A DNA stretch of 64,000 nt. It comes from Fredinandcohnia aciditolerans (GTDB taxonomy: Bacteria > Bacillota > Bacilli > Bacillales > Bacillaceae_L). The notes beneath the pieces were generated by a model. That model was not told the DNA's origin. It did not search any database and saw only the letters and a program-made list of their open reading frames with translations. Where the stretch lies: positions 298,180 to 362,179 of the forward strand of contig QGHH01000002.1 in assembly GCA_003640645.1 (NCBI GenBank). The letters are read 5' to 3'. Of this stretch, positions 27,682-36,160 are shown one piece after another. Each line of letters begins with the position of its first letter. Position 1 is the first letter of the stretch. A program made the position numbers and the translations under genes.

Positions 27682-28743
27682 ATGAAAATACAAATGGTTC
27701 TATCGTTTCTTTTACCAATGATAGCGGTATTGCTTGTAACTCCATTAGTTATAAAATTAGCCCACAAAATAGGGGCAACAGATAAACCGAATTATCGAAA
27801 AGTCCACGCGAAAATTATGCCACGTCTAGGTGGTTTAGCTATCTTTATCGGCGTAGCTGTAGGTTATTTTGTTGCTGGTATCTATAAAGAACAGGTAACA
27901 GGTATTACGGTTGGGGCAATCCTTATTATTTTGCTTGGAATCTTAGATGACATGTATGAGTTATCAGCAAAAGTGAAATTATTCGGTCAGATTATTGCGG
28001 CTTCTTTAGTCGTTTGGACGGGCTTAACAATTGATTTTATTACCATTCCTTTTATTGGAAGGTTTGAACTGGATTTTTGGGCATACCCACTTTCAATTTT
28101 TTGGATTGTAGCTATTACGAATGCGATTAATTTAATTGATGGATTAGATGGATTGTCTGCAGGAATCTCAGCTATTAGTATTGGGACAGTTGCAATCATG
28201 GCTGGTATTGCAGGAGCAAATTTAATTTTAACCTTATCCTTGATCATTTTAGGCAGTATCATCGGATTTTTGTTCTATAATTTTTACCCTGCGAAGATTT
28301 TTATGGGTGATACAGGAGCATTGTTTTTAGGATATTGTATCTCCATATTGTCACTTTTAGGACTATACAAAAGCGTAACTTTATTTAGCTTTATCGTTCC
28401 AATCATTATTTTAGGTGTTCCAATTTTTGATACATCATTTGCGATTATTCGACGTTTAGTAAACAAACGCCCAATATCATCACCAGATAAATCTCATCTG
28501 CATCACAGATTATTGGCGATGGGCTTATCGCATCGAAATACAGTATTATTCATATACGGTATTGGTATCATTTTTAGCATTAGTGCCGTGTTATTCTCCA
28601 GTGCAACATTATGGGGATCGATATTAATTCTTTTTATGCTATTCATCGGCGGACTTCTATTAGCAGAAGTTATTGGACTTGTTCATGAAAAGAAATCCGA
28701 GCAAGTTATGAAGGTATATCGAAAGGTATCAGGAAGACAATAA
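27682..28743 (+). CDS. tagO: Undecaprenyl-phosphate GlcNAc-1-phosphate transferase
   Basis: Initiates wall teichoic acid and related glycopolymers by moving GlcNAc-1-phosphate from UDP-GlcNAc to undecaprenyl phosphate at the inner membrane face. A polytopic membrane protein of the MraY/WecA superfamily. Family motifs are PNYRKVHAKIMPRLGG, GILDDMYEL (metal-binding DD), NAINLIDGLDGLSAG, the catalytic-type KIFMGDTGALFLG and SPDKSHLHHRLL. About ten or eleven membrane helices; 353 residues is normal. It is monocistronic: promoter-like elements upstream and a terminator at 28753. Its position near yvyE and degS recalls the B. subtilis arrangement, but 20 kb of extra genes now lie between. Confidence 0.96.
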   Translation: MKIQMVLSFLLPMIAVLLVTPLVIKLAHKIGATDKPNYRKVHAKIMPRLGGLAIFIGVAVGYFVAGIYKEQVTGITVGAILIILLGILDDMYELSAKVKLFGQIIAASLVVWTGLTIDFITIPFIGRFELDFWAYPLSIFWIVAITNAINLIDGLDGLSAGISAISIGTVAIMAGIAGANLILTLSLIILGSIIGFLFYNFYPAKIFMGDTGALFLGYCISILSLLGLYKSVTLFSFIVPIIILGVPIFDTSFAIIRRLVNKRPISSPDKSHLHHRLLAMGLSHRNTVLFIYGIGIIFSISAVLFSSATLWGSILILFMLFIGGLLLAEVIGLVHEKKSEQVMKVYRKVSGRQ

Positions 28744-28752
28744 TTAAGTAAC

Positions 28753-28787
28753 CCGTTTGTGACAATTGTTACAAACGGATTTTTTTT
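28753..28787 (+). terminator. Rho-independent terminator after tagO
   Basis: CCGTTTGT (28753-28760) pairs with ACAAACGG (28771-28778), with an inner AC/GT extension, followed by eight T. Confidence 0.9.
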
Positions 28788-28818
28788 GAGAACTTTGTCG
28801 TATTTTCTATCAATATAT

Positions 28819-28847
28819 TTGACAGATTGTGATAAACTATTCATGAT
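28819..28847 (+). promoter_or_regulatory. SigmaA promoter for the Wzx/Wzy-type cluster
   Basis: Perfect -35 TTGACA (28819-28824), 17-bp spacer, -10-like CATGAT (28842-28847), 41 bp before the aminotransferase start. Confidence 0.6.
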
Positions 28848-28888
28848 TAAAAATTGTATGATCTATTTTTTATTGGAGGAATTTTCAA

Positions 28889-30001
28889 ATGAAAGTACCT
28901 ATGCTTGATCTAAGTGAACAGTATCAAGGAATGAAGACAGAAGTATTACAAGCTCTTGATGAAGTGATGAGCTCGTCACGTTTTATTTTGGGAGATAATG
29001 TAAAAAAGTTAGAAGAAGATATTGCTACATATAGTCATGTGAACCATGGAATTGGTTGTGGGAATGGAAGTGACGCTATACATATCGCTTTACAGGCATC
29101 CGGAGTGGGTCCTGGAGATGAAGTTATTACGACAACCTTTACTTTCTTTGCGACTGGGGGAGCTATTGTAAGAGCGGGTGCTACACCTGTATTTGTAGAC
29201 ATTGACCCTGTTACATTTAATATAGACCCTGAGAAAGTTAAAGAAGCTATTACACCAAAAACAAAAGCAATCATCCCTGTTCACCTTTATGGCCAGATGG
29301 CTGACATGGAGGCTATTTCAGAGATCGCAAAAAAACATAAGCTAATTGTGATTGAAGATGCAGCACAAGCTATTGGTGCCAAATCTAAAGGCAAGACTGT
29401 TGGAGAATTAGGAACTGCTGCTACATATAGCTTTTTCCCTACAAAGAATTTGGGTGCATATGGTGACGGCGGTATGATCGTCACAAATGATGATGAAATT
29501 GCCGAACAATGCCGTGTAATCCGTGTTCATGGAAGCAAACCAAAATATTATCACCATGTATTAGGATACAATAGCCGTCTTGATGAAATTCAGGCAGCAG
29601 TTTTAAATGTGAAATTCCCTCACTTAGATACGTGGAGTGAACTGCGTAGAGAAAAGGCAGCGAATTACACGAAGCTTTTACATGAAGCTGTAGGTGATAA
29701 GATTGTAACTCCTGTTGAAGTAGAGGGTAATTATCACGTATTCCACCAATATACAATTAAGGTACCGAACCGTGATGAACTCCAAGCTTATCTAAAGGAA
29801 CAAGGAGTAGCCACTATGGTCTATTACCCACTGCCATTACACGTGCAGCCTGTCTTTAAAGAACTAGGCTTCAAAGAGGGAGATTTACCTGTAGCTGAAA
29901 AAATTGCAAACGAAGCATTATCACTACCAATGTTCCCTGAATTAAAACTTGAACAGCAGGAATACGTCGTTTCAAAAATTGCTGAGTTTTTTAACAAGTA
30001 A
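28889..30001 (+). CDS. DegT/DnrJ/EryC1-type sugar aminotransferase (WbpE/WlbC-like)
   Basis: PLP-dependent aminotransferase acting on a nucleotide keto-sugar. Landmarks are VPMLDLSEQYQGMKTEV, GCGNGSDAIHIAL, GDEVITTTFTFFAT, PVHLYGQMADM, IEDAAQAIGA and FFPTKNLGAYGDGG, where Lys186 is the expected PLP-linking residue. In the UDP-ManNAc3NAcA pathway such an enzyme aminates C3 of UDP-3-keto-GlcNAcA. The neighbours (UDP-GlcNAc 6-dehydrogenase, beta-helix acyltransferase, WbpI-like epimerase) fit that pathway, but other amino-sugar products are possible. A perfect TTGACA promoter lies upstream and a terminator-like stem follows at 30013, partly insulating it from the rest of the cluster. Confidence 0.88.
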   Translation: MKVPMLDLSEQYQGMKTEVLQALDEVMSSSRFILGDNVKKLEEDIATYSHVNHGIGCGNGSDAIHIALQASGVGPGDEVITTTFTFFATGGAIVRAGATPVFVDIDPVTFNIDPEKVKEAITPKTKAIIPVHLYGQMADMEAISEIAKKHKLIVIEDAAQAIGAKSKGKTVGELGTAATYSFFPTKNLGAYGDGGMIVTNDDEIAEQCRVIRVHGSKPKYYHHVLGYNSRLDEIQAAVLNVKFPHLDTWSELRREKAANYTKLLHEAVGDKIVTPVEVEGNYHVFHQYTIKVPNRDELQAYLKEQGVATMVYYPLPLHVQPVFKELGFKEGDLPVAEKIANEALSLPMFPELKLEQQEYVVSKIAEFFNK

Positions 30002-30012
30002 TTAAATAAATA

Positions 30013-30044
30013 AAGGAACGTCGCCAGTTGGGGACGTTTTCTTT
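30013..30044 (+). terminator. Terminator-like hairpin after the aminotransferase gene
   Basis: AACGTC (30017-30022) pairs with GACGTT (30033-30038), with an inner CC/GG extension, followed by TTTTCTTT. Confidence 0.7.
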
Positions 30045-30086
30045 ACTTGTCAAATACGTAATGTGTAAGAAAGATGGTGTTAAATC

Positions 30087-30836
30087 TTGTCGAACAAGGA
30101 AGAACGTTTTGTTTTATATGAGTATCTCTTGTATTTTTGGAAAAAGAAATGGGCATTTTTGATTATTCCTATAATAACGATTGTCTTAGCATTGGCTGTA
30201 AATGCTTTGTGGCCTAAGGACGGGAATTATACAGGGCAGTCAACCATTTACGTTGGGTCCGTTAAAGCTAAGGAGGTAATAGACCCTCCAGTTATTGAAC
30301 ATAAATATAAAAATAAGGAAGAATTAAAAAATACGTTTGAAGTTTATGTCCCTCAGAACGGGTATTTAAGGGTTAAAATAAAGGGTAATAATTCGGATAC
30401 TATTGAATCTGACCTAACTCATCTAACAACATGGATTGTAGACGATCTTAAAGAAAACCATGCTTTTCGTTATGGGACTACAAAATTAAGTAAAGAAAAT
30501 TCGGAGAGAACGTTACAGATGCTTGAAGAGGATATAGATTCGCTAAAAGCAAAAATTAACAAAGATAGTCTTAATGAAACCGATATTGAATACTTAACTG
30601 CGATGTTAAATTTTAAGAGGGAGCTAAGCGATACTCAGTCTTCAATTAATTCTAAGGCAAACGACTTAGCGCTTTTAGAAGAACCGGTTGCTCTTGATTC
30701 GACCGTTGATCCAACAAAAACCTACACACTAGAAAGCGCATTAATAGGTTTACTTTTAGGCCTCATACTTACAGTCGCGCTTTTAACCTTATTAAAATAT
30801 ATTGAGGAAGCAAAGCGATATTACAATTCGAAATAA
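30087..30836 (+). CDS. Wzz/CapA-like polysaccharide co-polymerase (chain-length regulator)
   Basis: Two-helix membrane protein: cytosolic N-tail (ERFVLYEYLLYFWKKKWAF), a first helix near residues 18-40, an extracytoplasmic region of about 170 residues that is partly coiled (residues 130-190), and a second helix near 215-238 (LIGLLLGLILTVALLTLL). This is the Wzz arrangement that tunes polymer length with Wzy. The start is a TTG at 30087 with only a weak GATGG-type site upstream. No BY-kinase or phosphatase gene (CapB/YwqD-type) is in the window, so regulation by tyrosine phosphorylation, usual in Gram-positive capsules, is not evident here. Confidence 0.78.
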   Translation: MSNKEERFVLYEYLLYFWKKKWAFLIIPIITIVLALAVNALWPKDGNYTGQSTIYVGSVKAKEVIDPPVIEHKYKNKEELKNTFEVYVPQNGYLRVKIKGNNSDTIESDLTHLTTWIVDDLKENHAFRYGTTKLSKENSERTLQMLEEDIDSLKAKINKDSLNETDIEYLTAMLNFKRELSDTQSSINSKANDLALLEEPVALDSTVDPTKTYTLESALIGLLLGLILTVALLTLLKYIEEAKRYYNSK

Positions 30837-30893
30837 TGTCATGTTAGTGTCCCGTCAAAATTCGATTTTTTTCTACGAAGGATATAGGGATAA

Positions 30894-30937
30894 GTGAATC
30901 ATAAAAAATGAATGAGTGAAAATATAATATGATTCAC
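30894..30937. promoter_or_regulatory. Dyad enclosing a TATAAT element, upstream of UDP-GlcNAc dehydrogenase
   Basis: Perfect 10-bp inverted repeat GTGAATCATA (30894-30903) / TATGATTCAC (30928-30937) with a 24-nt spacer. A TATAAT hexamer (30923-30928) lies at the inner edge of the right arm, so the dyad could be an operator over a promoter; no good -35 is visible. The following 115 nt to the gene contain nothing else I recognise. Confidence 0.4.
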
Positions 30938-31052
30938 ATGAGTGAATTGATGGACTTGAAAGTACGGTCTTACATAATGAAAGAGACCTACCTCTTAATT
31001 CAGTCAGCACAGATATTACTCAAACGGAAATTTTAAGGAGATGGACATAATA

Positions 31053-32366
31053 ATGAGTCATTTTAATCAGTTATTATCAAAATTAGAAAATAAAGAAGCA
31101 GTCATTGGTGTTGTAGGACTAGGCTATGTAGGTCTTCCACTAGCGGTTGAGAAGGCAAAAGCTGGCTTTAAGGTAATTGGCTTTGATGTGCAAGCTGGCC
31201 GTGTTGAGCAAGTAAATACCGGGATTAACTATATTGGTGATGTAGTAGATGAGGATTTAAGTGAAATGGTGAAAACAGGTCACTTAACAGCAACAACCGA
31301 TTACGCTCGCATCTCAGAAGTAGATGCTGTTGCGATCTGTGTACCAACCCCACTAGATATTTATCAGCAACCTGATACTTCTTATGTTAGTAGTTCAGCA
31401 ACTGAAATTGCGAAATACGCACATGAGGGCATGTTAGTCGTATTAGAATCCACAACTTACCCTGGAACAACGGAAGAAATCGTAAAACCTGCTCTTGAAG
31501 CAAAAGGTTTAGTAACTGGGGAGACAGTCTTCATTGCCTACTCTCCTGAGCGCGTTGACCCAGGTAATAAGCAATTTAAAACGAAGAACACGCCAAAAGT
31601 TGTAGGTGGTATCACTGAAAACTGTACAAAAGTAGCAGCCGCTTTATACCGTTCTGTACTTGAAGGGGACGTACATGAAGTTTCAAGCCCTGCTATTGCT
31701 GAAATGGAAAAAATATTTGAAAATACATTCCGTCACATCAACATCGCGTTGGCAAATGAAATGGCTATTCTATGCGACAGAATGGGAATCGATGTTTGGG
31801 AAGTAATCGATGCAGCGAAAACAAAGCCATATGGCTTTATGGCATTCTATCCTGGACCAGGTCTTGGAGGACATTGTATTCCAATCGACCCATTCTACTT
31901 AACATGGAAAGCACGTGAGTATAATTACCATACACGCCTAATTGAGTTGGCTGGTGAAATTAATAACGGAATGCCAGAGTATGTCGTTAACCGTGCAATG
32001 CATATTCTTAACGAAGATGGTAAAGCACTTAGAGGTTCAAAAATAGCCATCCTTGGTGTTGCCTATAAGAAAGATATTGATGATGTACGTGAATCACCAG
32101 TATTGAAAATAATTGAAGAATTAGATGAGCAAGGTGCAGAATTTAAGGTTATTGATCCTTATGTGAAATCTTTCCGTTCTTGTAATCGTGTGGTAGAAAC
32201 TATTCCGTTCTCAAAAGAAATTATAGAAGAAGCAGATTTAGTGTTACTTACAACAGATCATTCGGATTTTGATTATCAATTGATCGCAGATCATAGTAAA
32301 GCTGTTTTTGATACACGTAATGCAATGAAGGGTATTACATTGCCAGCTAAATACCACAAATTATAA
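31053..32366 (+). CDS. UDP-N-acetylglucosamine 6-dehydrogenase (WbpA-like)
   Basis: Oxidises UDP-GlcNAc to UDP-GlcNAcA with NAD+. GVVGLGYVGLPLA forms the N-terminal Rossmann loop, then CVPTPLDIYQQPD, VVLESTTYPGTTEEI, AYSPERVDPGN, and the active-site GPGLGGHCIPIDPFYLTWKA with Cys275, which is the pattern of the WbpA/UDP-GlcNAc group rather than the GGSCFPKD of UDP-glucose dehydrogenases. The C-terminal part has GVAYKKDIDDVRESP. ATG at 31053 is chosen because AAGGAGAT ends 10 nt before it; ATG at 31041 overlaps that site. First enzyme of the ManNAc3NAcA-type branch here and first gene of an almost gap-free operon to 42877. Confidence 0.93.
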   Translation: MSHFNQLLSKLENKEAVIGVVGLGYVGLPLAVEKAKAGFKVIGFDVQAGRVEQVNTGINYIGDVVDEDLSEMVKTGHLTATTDYARISEVDAVAICVPTPLDIYQQPDTSYVSSSATEIAKYAHEGMLVVLESTTYPGTTEEIVKPALEAKGLVTGETVFIAYSPERVDPGNKQFKTKNTPKVVGGITENCTKVAAALYRSVLEGDVHEVSSPAIAEMEKIFENTFRHINIALANEMAILCDRMGIDVWEVIDAAKTKPYGFMAFYPGPGLGGHCIPIDPFYLTWKAREYNYHTRLIELAGEINNGMPEYVVNRAMHILNEDGKALRGSKIAILGVAYKKDIDDVRESPVLKIIEELDEQGAEFKVIDPYVKSFRSCNRVVETIPFSKEIIEEADLVLLTTDHSDFDYQLIADHSKAVFDTRNAMKGITLPAKYHKL

Positions 32367-32388
32367 ATCAATAAGGGAGTTACCATTC

Positions 32389-33123
32389 ATGAATTTTATA
32401 GATCCTTCTGTACAAATCGATGAATCAGTTGTGATTGGACATTTTTCAGTCGTAGAAAAGGGTGCCAAGATCGGTAAGAACGTCTTAATTGGTAATCGTG
32501 TCACAATCCATGAGGATACGATTATTGGTGATAATACATCAATTGCGGATGGTGCAGTAGTTGGGAAGCCACCAAAGCCAGCAAAGACGAGTACGGTGAA
32601 ATTAACCGGCGATGTTCCTCCTTTGGAAATCGGAGAAGGAGTTACAATTGGTGCAAACGCAGTTCTGTATAGAGGAGCTGTTATTGGTGCTAACACATTA
32701 ATCGCTGATTTGGCGAGTGTTCGTGAAAATGTGAAAATTGGCGAATATGTCATTGTTGGTCGTGGTGTGTGTGTTGAAAATTATGTTGAAATCGGAAATC
32801 GAACTAAGATTCAATCTAATTCATATATTACAGCTTATACGACGTTAGAAGAACAGGTCTTTATCGCACCTTGTGTAACAACAACGAATGATAATTTTAT
32901 GGGACGTACAGAGGAACGCTTTGATAAGATTAAAGGAGCGATTGTGAAACGAGGAGCGAGAGTAGGTGGTGCTTCTATTATTCTGCCTGGAATTACGGTA
33001 GAAGAAGAGACATTTGTAGCTGCTGGCGCTCTTGTTACGAAAAACACAGAACCAAAGACAGTTATAAAAGGTGTTCCTGCGAAAGTTAGTAAAATGGTGG
33101 ATGAGCGGGAGTTGCTTAAATAG
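32389..33123 (+). CDS. Left-handed beta-helix acyltransferase (WbpD/WlbB-like)
   Basis: Hexapeptide-repeat transferase: successive IGxxxxI-type turns (VVIGHFSVVEKGAKIG, IIGDNTSIADGAVVG, VTIGANAVLYRGAVIG) build a left-handed beta-helix, and the C-terminal VIKGVPAKVSKM is typical of sugar O/N-acetyltransferases. By context it would N-acetylate the C3 amino group made by the aminotransferase at 28889, giving UDP-GlcNAc3NAcA. AAGGGAG precedes the ATG. At 244 residues it is somewhat longer than WbpD, and the exact acceptor cannot be read from sequence. Confidence 0.82.
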   Translation: MNFIDPSVQIDESVVIGHFSVVEKGAKIGKNVLIGNRVTIHEDTIIGDNTSIADGAVVGKPPKPAKTSTVKLTGDVPPLEIGEGVTIGANAVLYRGAVIGANTLIADLASVRENVKIGEYVIVGRGVCVENYVEIGNRTKIQSNSYITAYTTLEEQVFIAPCVTTTNDNFMGRTEERFDKIKGAIVKRGARVGGASIILPGITVEEETFVAAGALVTKNTEPKTVIKGVPAKVSKMVDERELLK

Positions 33124-34562
33124 TGTTAGCTCAGATTAAACGTTTAGGAGGGGATTCCCTCCTTTATGCATTAATGAACGTAGGAACAAAGCTGATTGCA
33201 TTTATCATGCTGCCTATTTATACACGATTTTTACCTGATCCAGCCGAATATGGTGTGCTTGATTATGTTGATAGACTTAGTGCAATGTTAACCTTCTTGG
33301 TTATCTTCGGAACAGACTCAGCTTTGGCTTATTATTATTATGACACCAAAGATGAAGACAAACGTATTAAGTATGTACAGCAGGTTATGAGCTTTCGGTT
33401 AGCAATTGTTGTAATTTGTGCGCTTGTGTTCATTTTGGGTGGAGAATGGCTCTCTAACCTATTATTGGAAACACCCAATGCCGTACATTTACTTTATATA
33501 GCCGCAGGTATTTTATTATTTGATACAATCGCAGCTTTAGTCCTAACAGTCATGCGCTATCAATTCAAGACAATGAAAGTTGTCATCTTTACGGTCTTAA
33601 AAATGTTTTTAGTTGCTGTATTGTCATATGCTTTATTAGCAACGATAATGACATCTGTTGAAGGTATTTTAATAGGCCGAATTATAAGTGGAATCTTGAT
33701 TGTTATTCTTTTATTGCCTAATCTGCGGAAATTTTTCAGTTTTAATATTAATAAAGAAATACTTAAGGAAATCCTGAAATATGCAGCACCCCTTGTACCA
33801 GCATCACTTGCGTTTTGGGTTATTGTGAATTCAAATGTGATTTTTTTAAAGGAGTATACTTCATTTACAGAGGTTGGTCTCTATGGAACGGCAGTGAAAT
33901 TTGCCTCCCTCATTACGCTTCTTACAAGTGGTGTTCAAATGGCGTGGCGCCCTTATTCCATGTCCATTAAAGATAAGCAGGATAGCCAGGTTGTATTTGC
34001 TAAATTATATATGGCTATTTTACTGATTGGAACATTAGGGGTACTCTTAGTAGCAACGATTATGCCATGGGTAATTAAGCTTTTAGATAAGAACTATTGG
34101 GAAGCCTATAAATATGTCGCACCAATTTCAGCTGTTACGTTCTTGAATTTTTATTACATGATTATCTCGGTCGGCATTTTCTTTAAGAAAAAGACAAAAT
34201 ACATATCAATAGCTTTTGGGATTGCTGCGATTGTAAATGTTATCCTAAACGTAATATTGATTCCTCAATTATCGATTTGGGGAAGTGTAATCGCCTATTT
34301 GTTATCTTATGTAGTTGCTATCGTCTTAATCTTCTTTAGAAGTCAGAAAGAGTATCATGTACCCGTGTCCTTCTGGAAAATGTCGTTTATTTTTATAAAT
34401 ATGTTAATTGCAGTTGCAGGCATTATATATACACAAGAAAGTCAATTATCATGGATCTATATTTTACTTGCTTGGGGTTATTTTTTGATTACAACCATAC
34501 TAAGTAGAGTGGATAAAGACATTCTAGGCAAACATCAAAAAGCCATGAATAGTGATGTGTAG
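33123..34562 (+). CDS. Wzx-type polysaccharide flippase
   Basis: Polytopic MOP-superfamily flippase with about 12-14 hydrophobic helices spread over 479 residues. It begins with RLGGDSLLYALMNVGTKLIA and includes MLPIYTRFLPDPAEYG, both usual for Wzx-like oligosaccharide exporters. The GTG start overlaps the stop of the acyltransferase gene (TAGTG), indicating translational coupling. It would flip the undecaprenyl-linked repeat unit for the polymerase at 37229. The C-terminal VDKDILGKHQ tail is soluble. Substrate inferred only from context. Confidence 0.9.
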   Translation: MLAQIKRLGGDSLLYALMNVGTKLIAFIMLPIYTRFLPDPAEYGVLDYVDRLSAMLTFLVIFGTDSALAYYYYDTKDEDKRIKYVQQVMSFRLAIVVICALVFILGGEWLSNLLLETPNAVHLLYIAAGILLFDTIAALVLTVMRYQFKTMKVVIFTVLKMFLVAVLSYALLATIMTSVEGILIGRIISGILIVILLLPNLRKFFSFNINKEILKEILKYAAPLVPASLAFWVIVNSNVIFLKEYTSFTEVGLYGTAVKFASLITLLTSGVQMAWRPYSMSIKDKQDSQVVFAKLYMAILLIGTLGVLLVATIMPWVIKLLDKNYWEAYKYVAPISAVTFLNFYYMIISVGIFFKKKTKYISIAFGIAAIVNVILNVILIPQLSIWGSVIAYLLSYVVAIVLIFFRSQKEYHVPVSFWKMSFIFINMLIAVAGIIYTQESQLSWIYILLAWGYFLITTILSRVDKDILGKHQKAMNSDV

Positions 34563-36155
34563 GTGGATTTATTGGTAAATGTTAAGGTTGATATAAAAAA
34601 CAATTATATTTGGAATAAAACAAAATTAGCAAGTGGGAGTGTACTTTACTTTGCTGGTTTTGTTTATTGGAAAAATCACTTTTATAACACGAATAATATC
34701 GCTGAATTATTTGAATCCATTGAAGTGGGCAAGGAGATTCTCCAAGAATTACGAGGGGACTTTTCTTTCATCTATCTTTCAAAGGAAAAAACCTTTGCTG
34801 CTGTGGATCGAAAAAGGAGCCTTCCTCTATTTTATTTTGTAAATGGTAATGAGTGGACGATAAGCGATAAGGTTAGCACCGGGCTATCAAAAGAGATTGA
34901 CCCAGTTTCAGTGAATGAGTTTATTATAACGGGCTATACAGCTAATGATCGAACGCTTTTAAAAGGTGTGAATCAACTAGAAGCTGGTCAGTTTTTAAAG
35001 ATAATTGGTAATGACCTACAAAAGGACTGGTATTTCCGGTTTTATCATAGCCCTGAAGAAATAACTATTGAAGAAGCAACATTGGAACTAGAGAAAGTAT
35101 TCCATCGGACCTTTTCAAAGCTTTATGAACGTGTAAAGGATAAGGCGGTCATGATTCCACTTAGTGGTGGTTATGACTCACGTATCATTGCATTACTAAT
35201 AAAGGAATACGGACACACCAATGTGTCTAGCTTTACGTACGGAAGAGCTGAAAATCCTGAAGCAAGAAAGAGTAAGGAAATTGCTGATATACTAGGTTTT
35301 AATTGGACAATCTTCCCTTATACGAAAGAGAATTGGTTTAAATGGTATCATTCAAAGGAATGGGATCAACTAGTAAAATTCTCATCAAACTACTCGTCAA
35401 TGACACATATACAAGATGCTCCGGCCGTTACAAATCTTGTTAAGGATGTTAACGAGAAATATGTTTTCATACCAGGTCATACTGGTGATTTTATTTCAGG
35501 AGATCATATACCGTTTGAATTAACTGTAGACAAAGAATTTACTGCTGATGAGGTTGTTCAATCAATTCTTGGAAAGCATCATCGCTTATGGTCCACTTCT
35601 AACCAAGATGTAAATCGAGAAATTATTACTGAGATAAAGCATTCTTTTTCAGACTTACCGTTTCAAGACTCTGAGCAAGCAAGTGCCTTGTTTGAATTTT
35701 GGGATTGGAAGGAACGACAGGCAAAATTTATTATTAATTCTTTACGTACCTACGAATACTACCAACAAGAATGGGAAATTCCACTGTGGGACGATGAATT
35801 AATCGATTTCTTTTTAAGGATGCCCGTTAAATATCGCTATAAGAAGTATTTGTATAATCTAACTTTGCATAAAATGTACCCTGACTTTTTCGATGAACCT
35901 ACTTTATCCATTCAGTCTGGTTCATCATTGAAGAACAAATACGGTCCTTTGTACGGTGTGTTACGAAAAGGATATAATGTAAAAAGGGTATTCCAACAGT
36001 ATCATAAAGATCCTATGGAATGGTACGGAATTTACGGAAGTTATTATAACTACTTATTAAATATAACTTTTACATACAATGGTTCAAGGTTTACGAACCC
36101 TTATAATATTAATTCTTTCCTTGTAAAAGACTATATTAAAAATTTGAAAGGGTGA
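34563..36155 (+). CDS. Asparagine-synthetase-like protein with degenerate glutaminase half
   Basis: Residues about 1-160 look like an Ntn-type glutaminase domain (ELRGDFSFIYLSKEKTFAAV, VDRKRSLPLFYF), but the protein begins with MDLLV, so the N-terminal Cys nucleophile of glutamine-dependent enzymes is absent. The synthetase half starts near residue 195 with the PP-loop MIPLSGGYDSRIIAL and continues with WDWKERQAKFI and PLWDDELIDFF. Such proteins occur in O-antigen and capsule clusters, where some are thought to amidate uronic acids. Here UDP-ManNAc3NAcA-type sugars would be natural substrates (inference). GTG at 34563 directly abuts the flippase stop. The amide donor would have to be free ammonia or another protein. 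Confidence 0.8.
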   Translation: MDLLVNVKVDIKNNYIWNKTKLASGSVLYFAGFVYWKNHFYNTNNIAELFESIEVGKEILQELRGDFSFIYLSKEKTFAAVDRKRSLPLFYFVNGNEWTISDKVSTGLSKEIDPVSVNEFIITGYTANDRTLLKGVNQLEAGQFLKIIGNDLQKDWYFRFYHSPEEITIEEATLELEKVFHRTFSKLYERVKDKAVMIPLSGGYDSRIIALLIKEYGHTNVSSFTYGRAENPEARKSKEIADILGFNWTIFPYTKENWFKWYHSKEWDQLVKFSSNYSSMTHIQDAPAVTNLVKDVNEKYVFIPGHTGDFISGDHIPFELTVDKEFTADEVVQSILGKHHRLWSTSNQDVNREIITEIKHSFSDLPFQDSEQASALFEFWDWKERQAKFIINSLRTYEYYQQEWEIPLWDDELIDFFLRMPVKYRYKKYLYNLTLHKMYPDFFDEPTLSIQSGSSLKNKYGPLYGVLRKGYNVKRVFQQYHKDPMEWYGIYGSYYNYLLNITFTYNGSRFTNPYNINSFLVKDYIKNLKG

Positions 36156-36160
36156 ATACG

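Noticed and set aside
31041-31052. ATG at 31041 as start of UDP-GlcNAc dehydrogenase
   Set aside because: It directly abuts AAGGAG with no spacing; ATG 31053 has proper spacing and gives the usual N-terminus.
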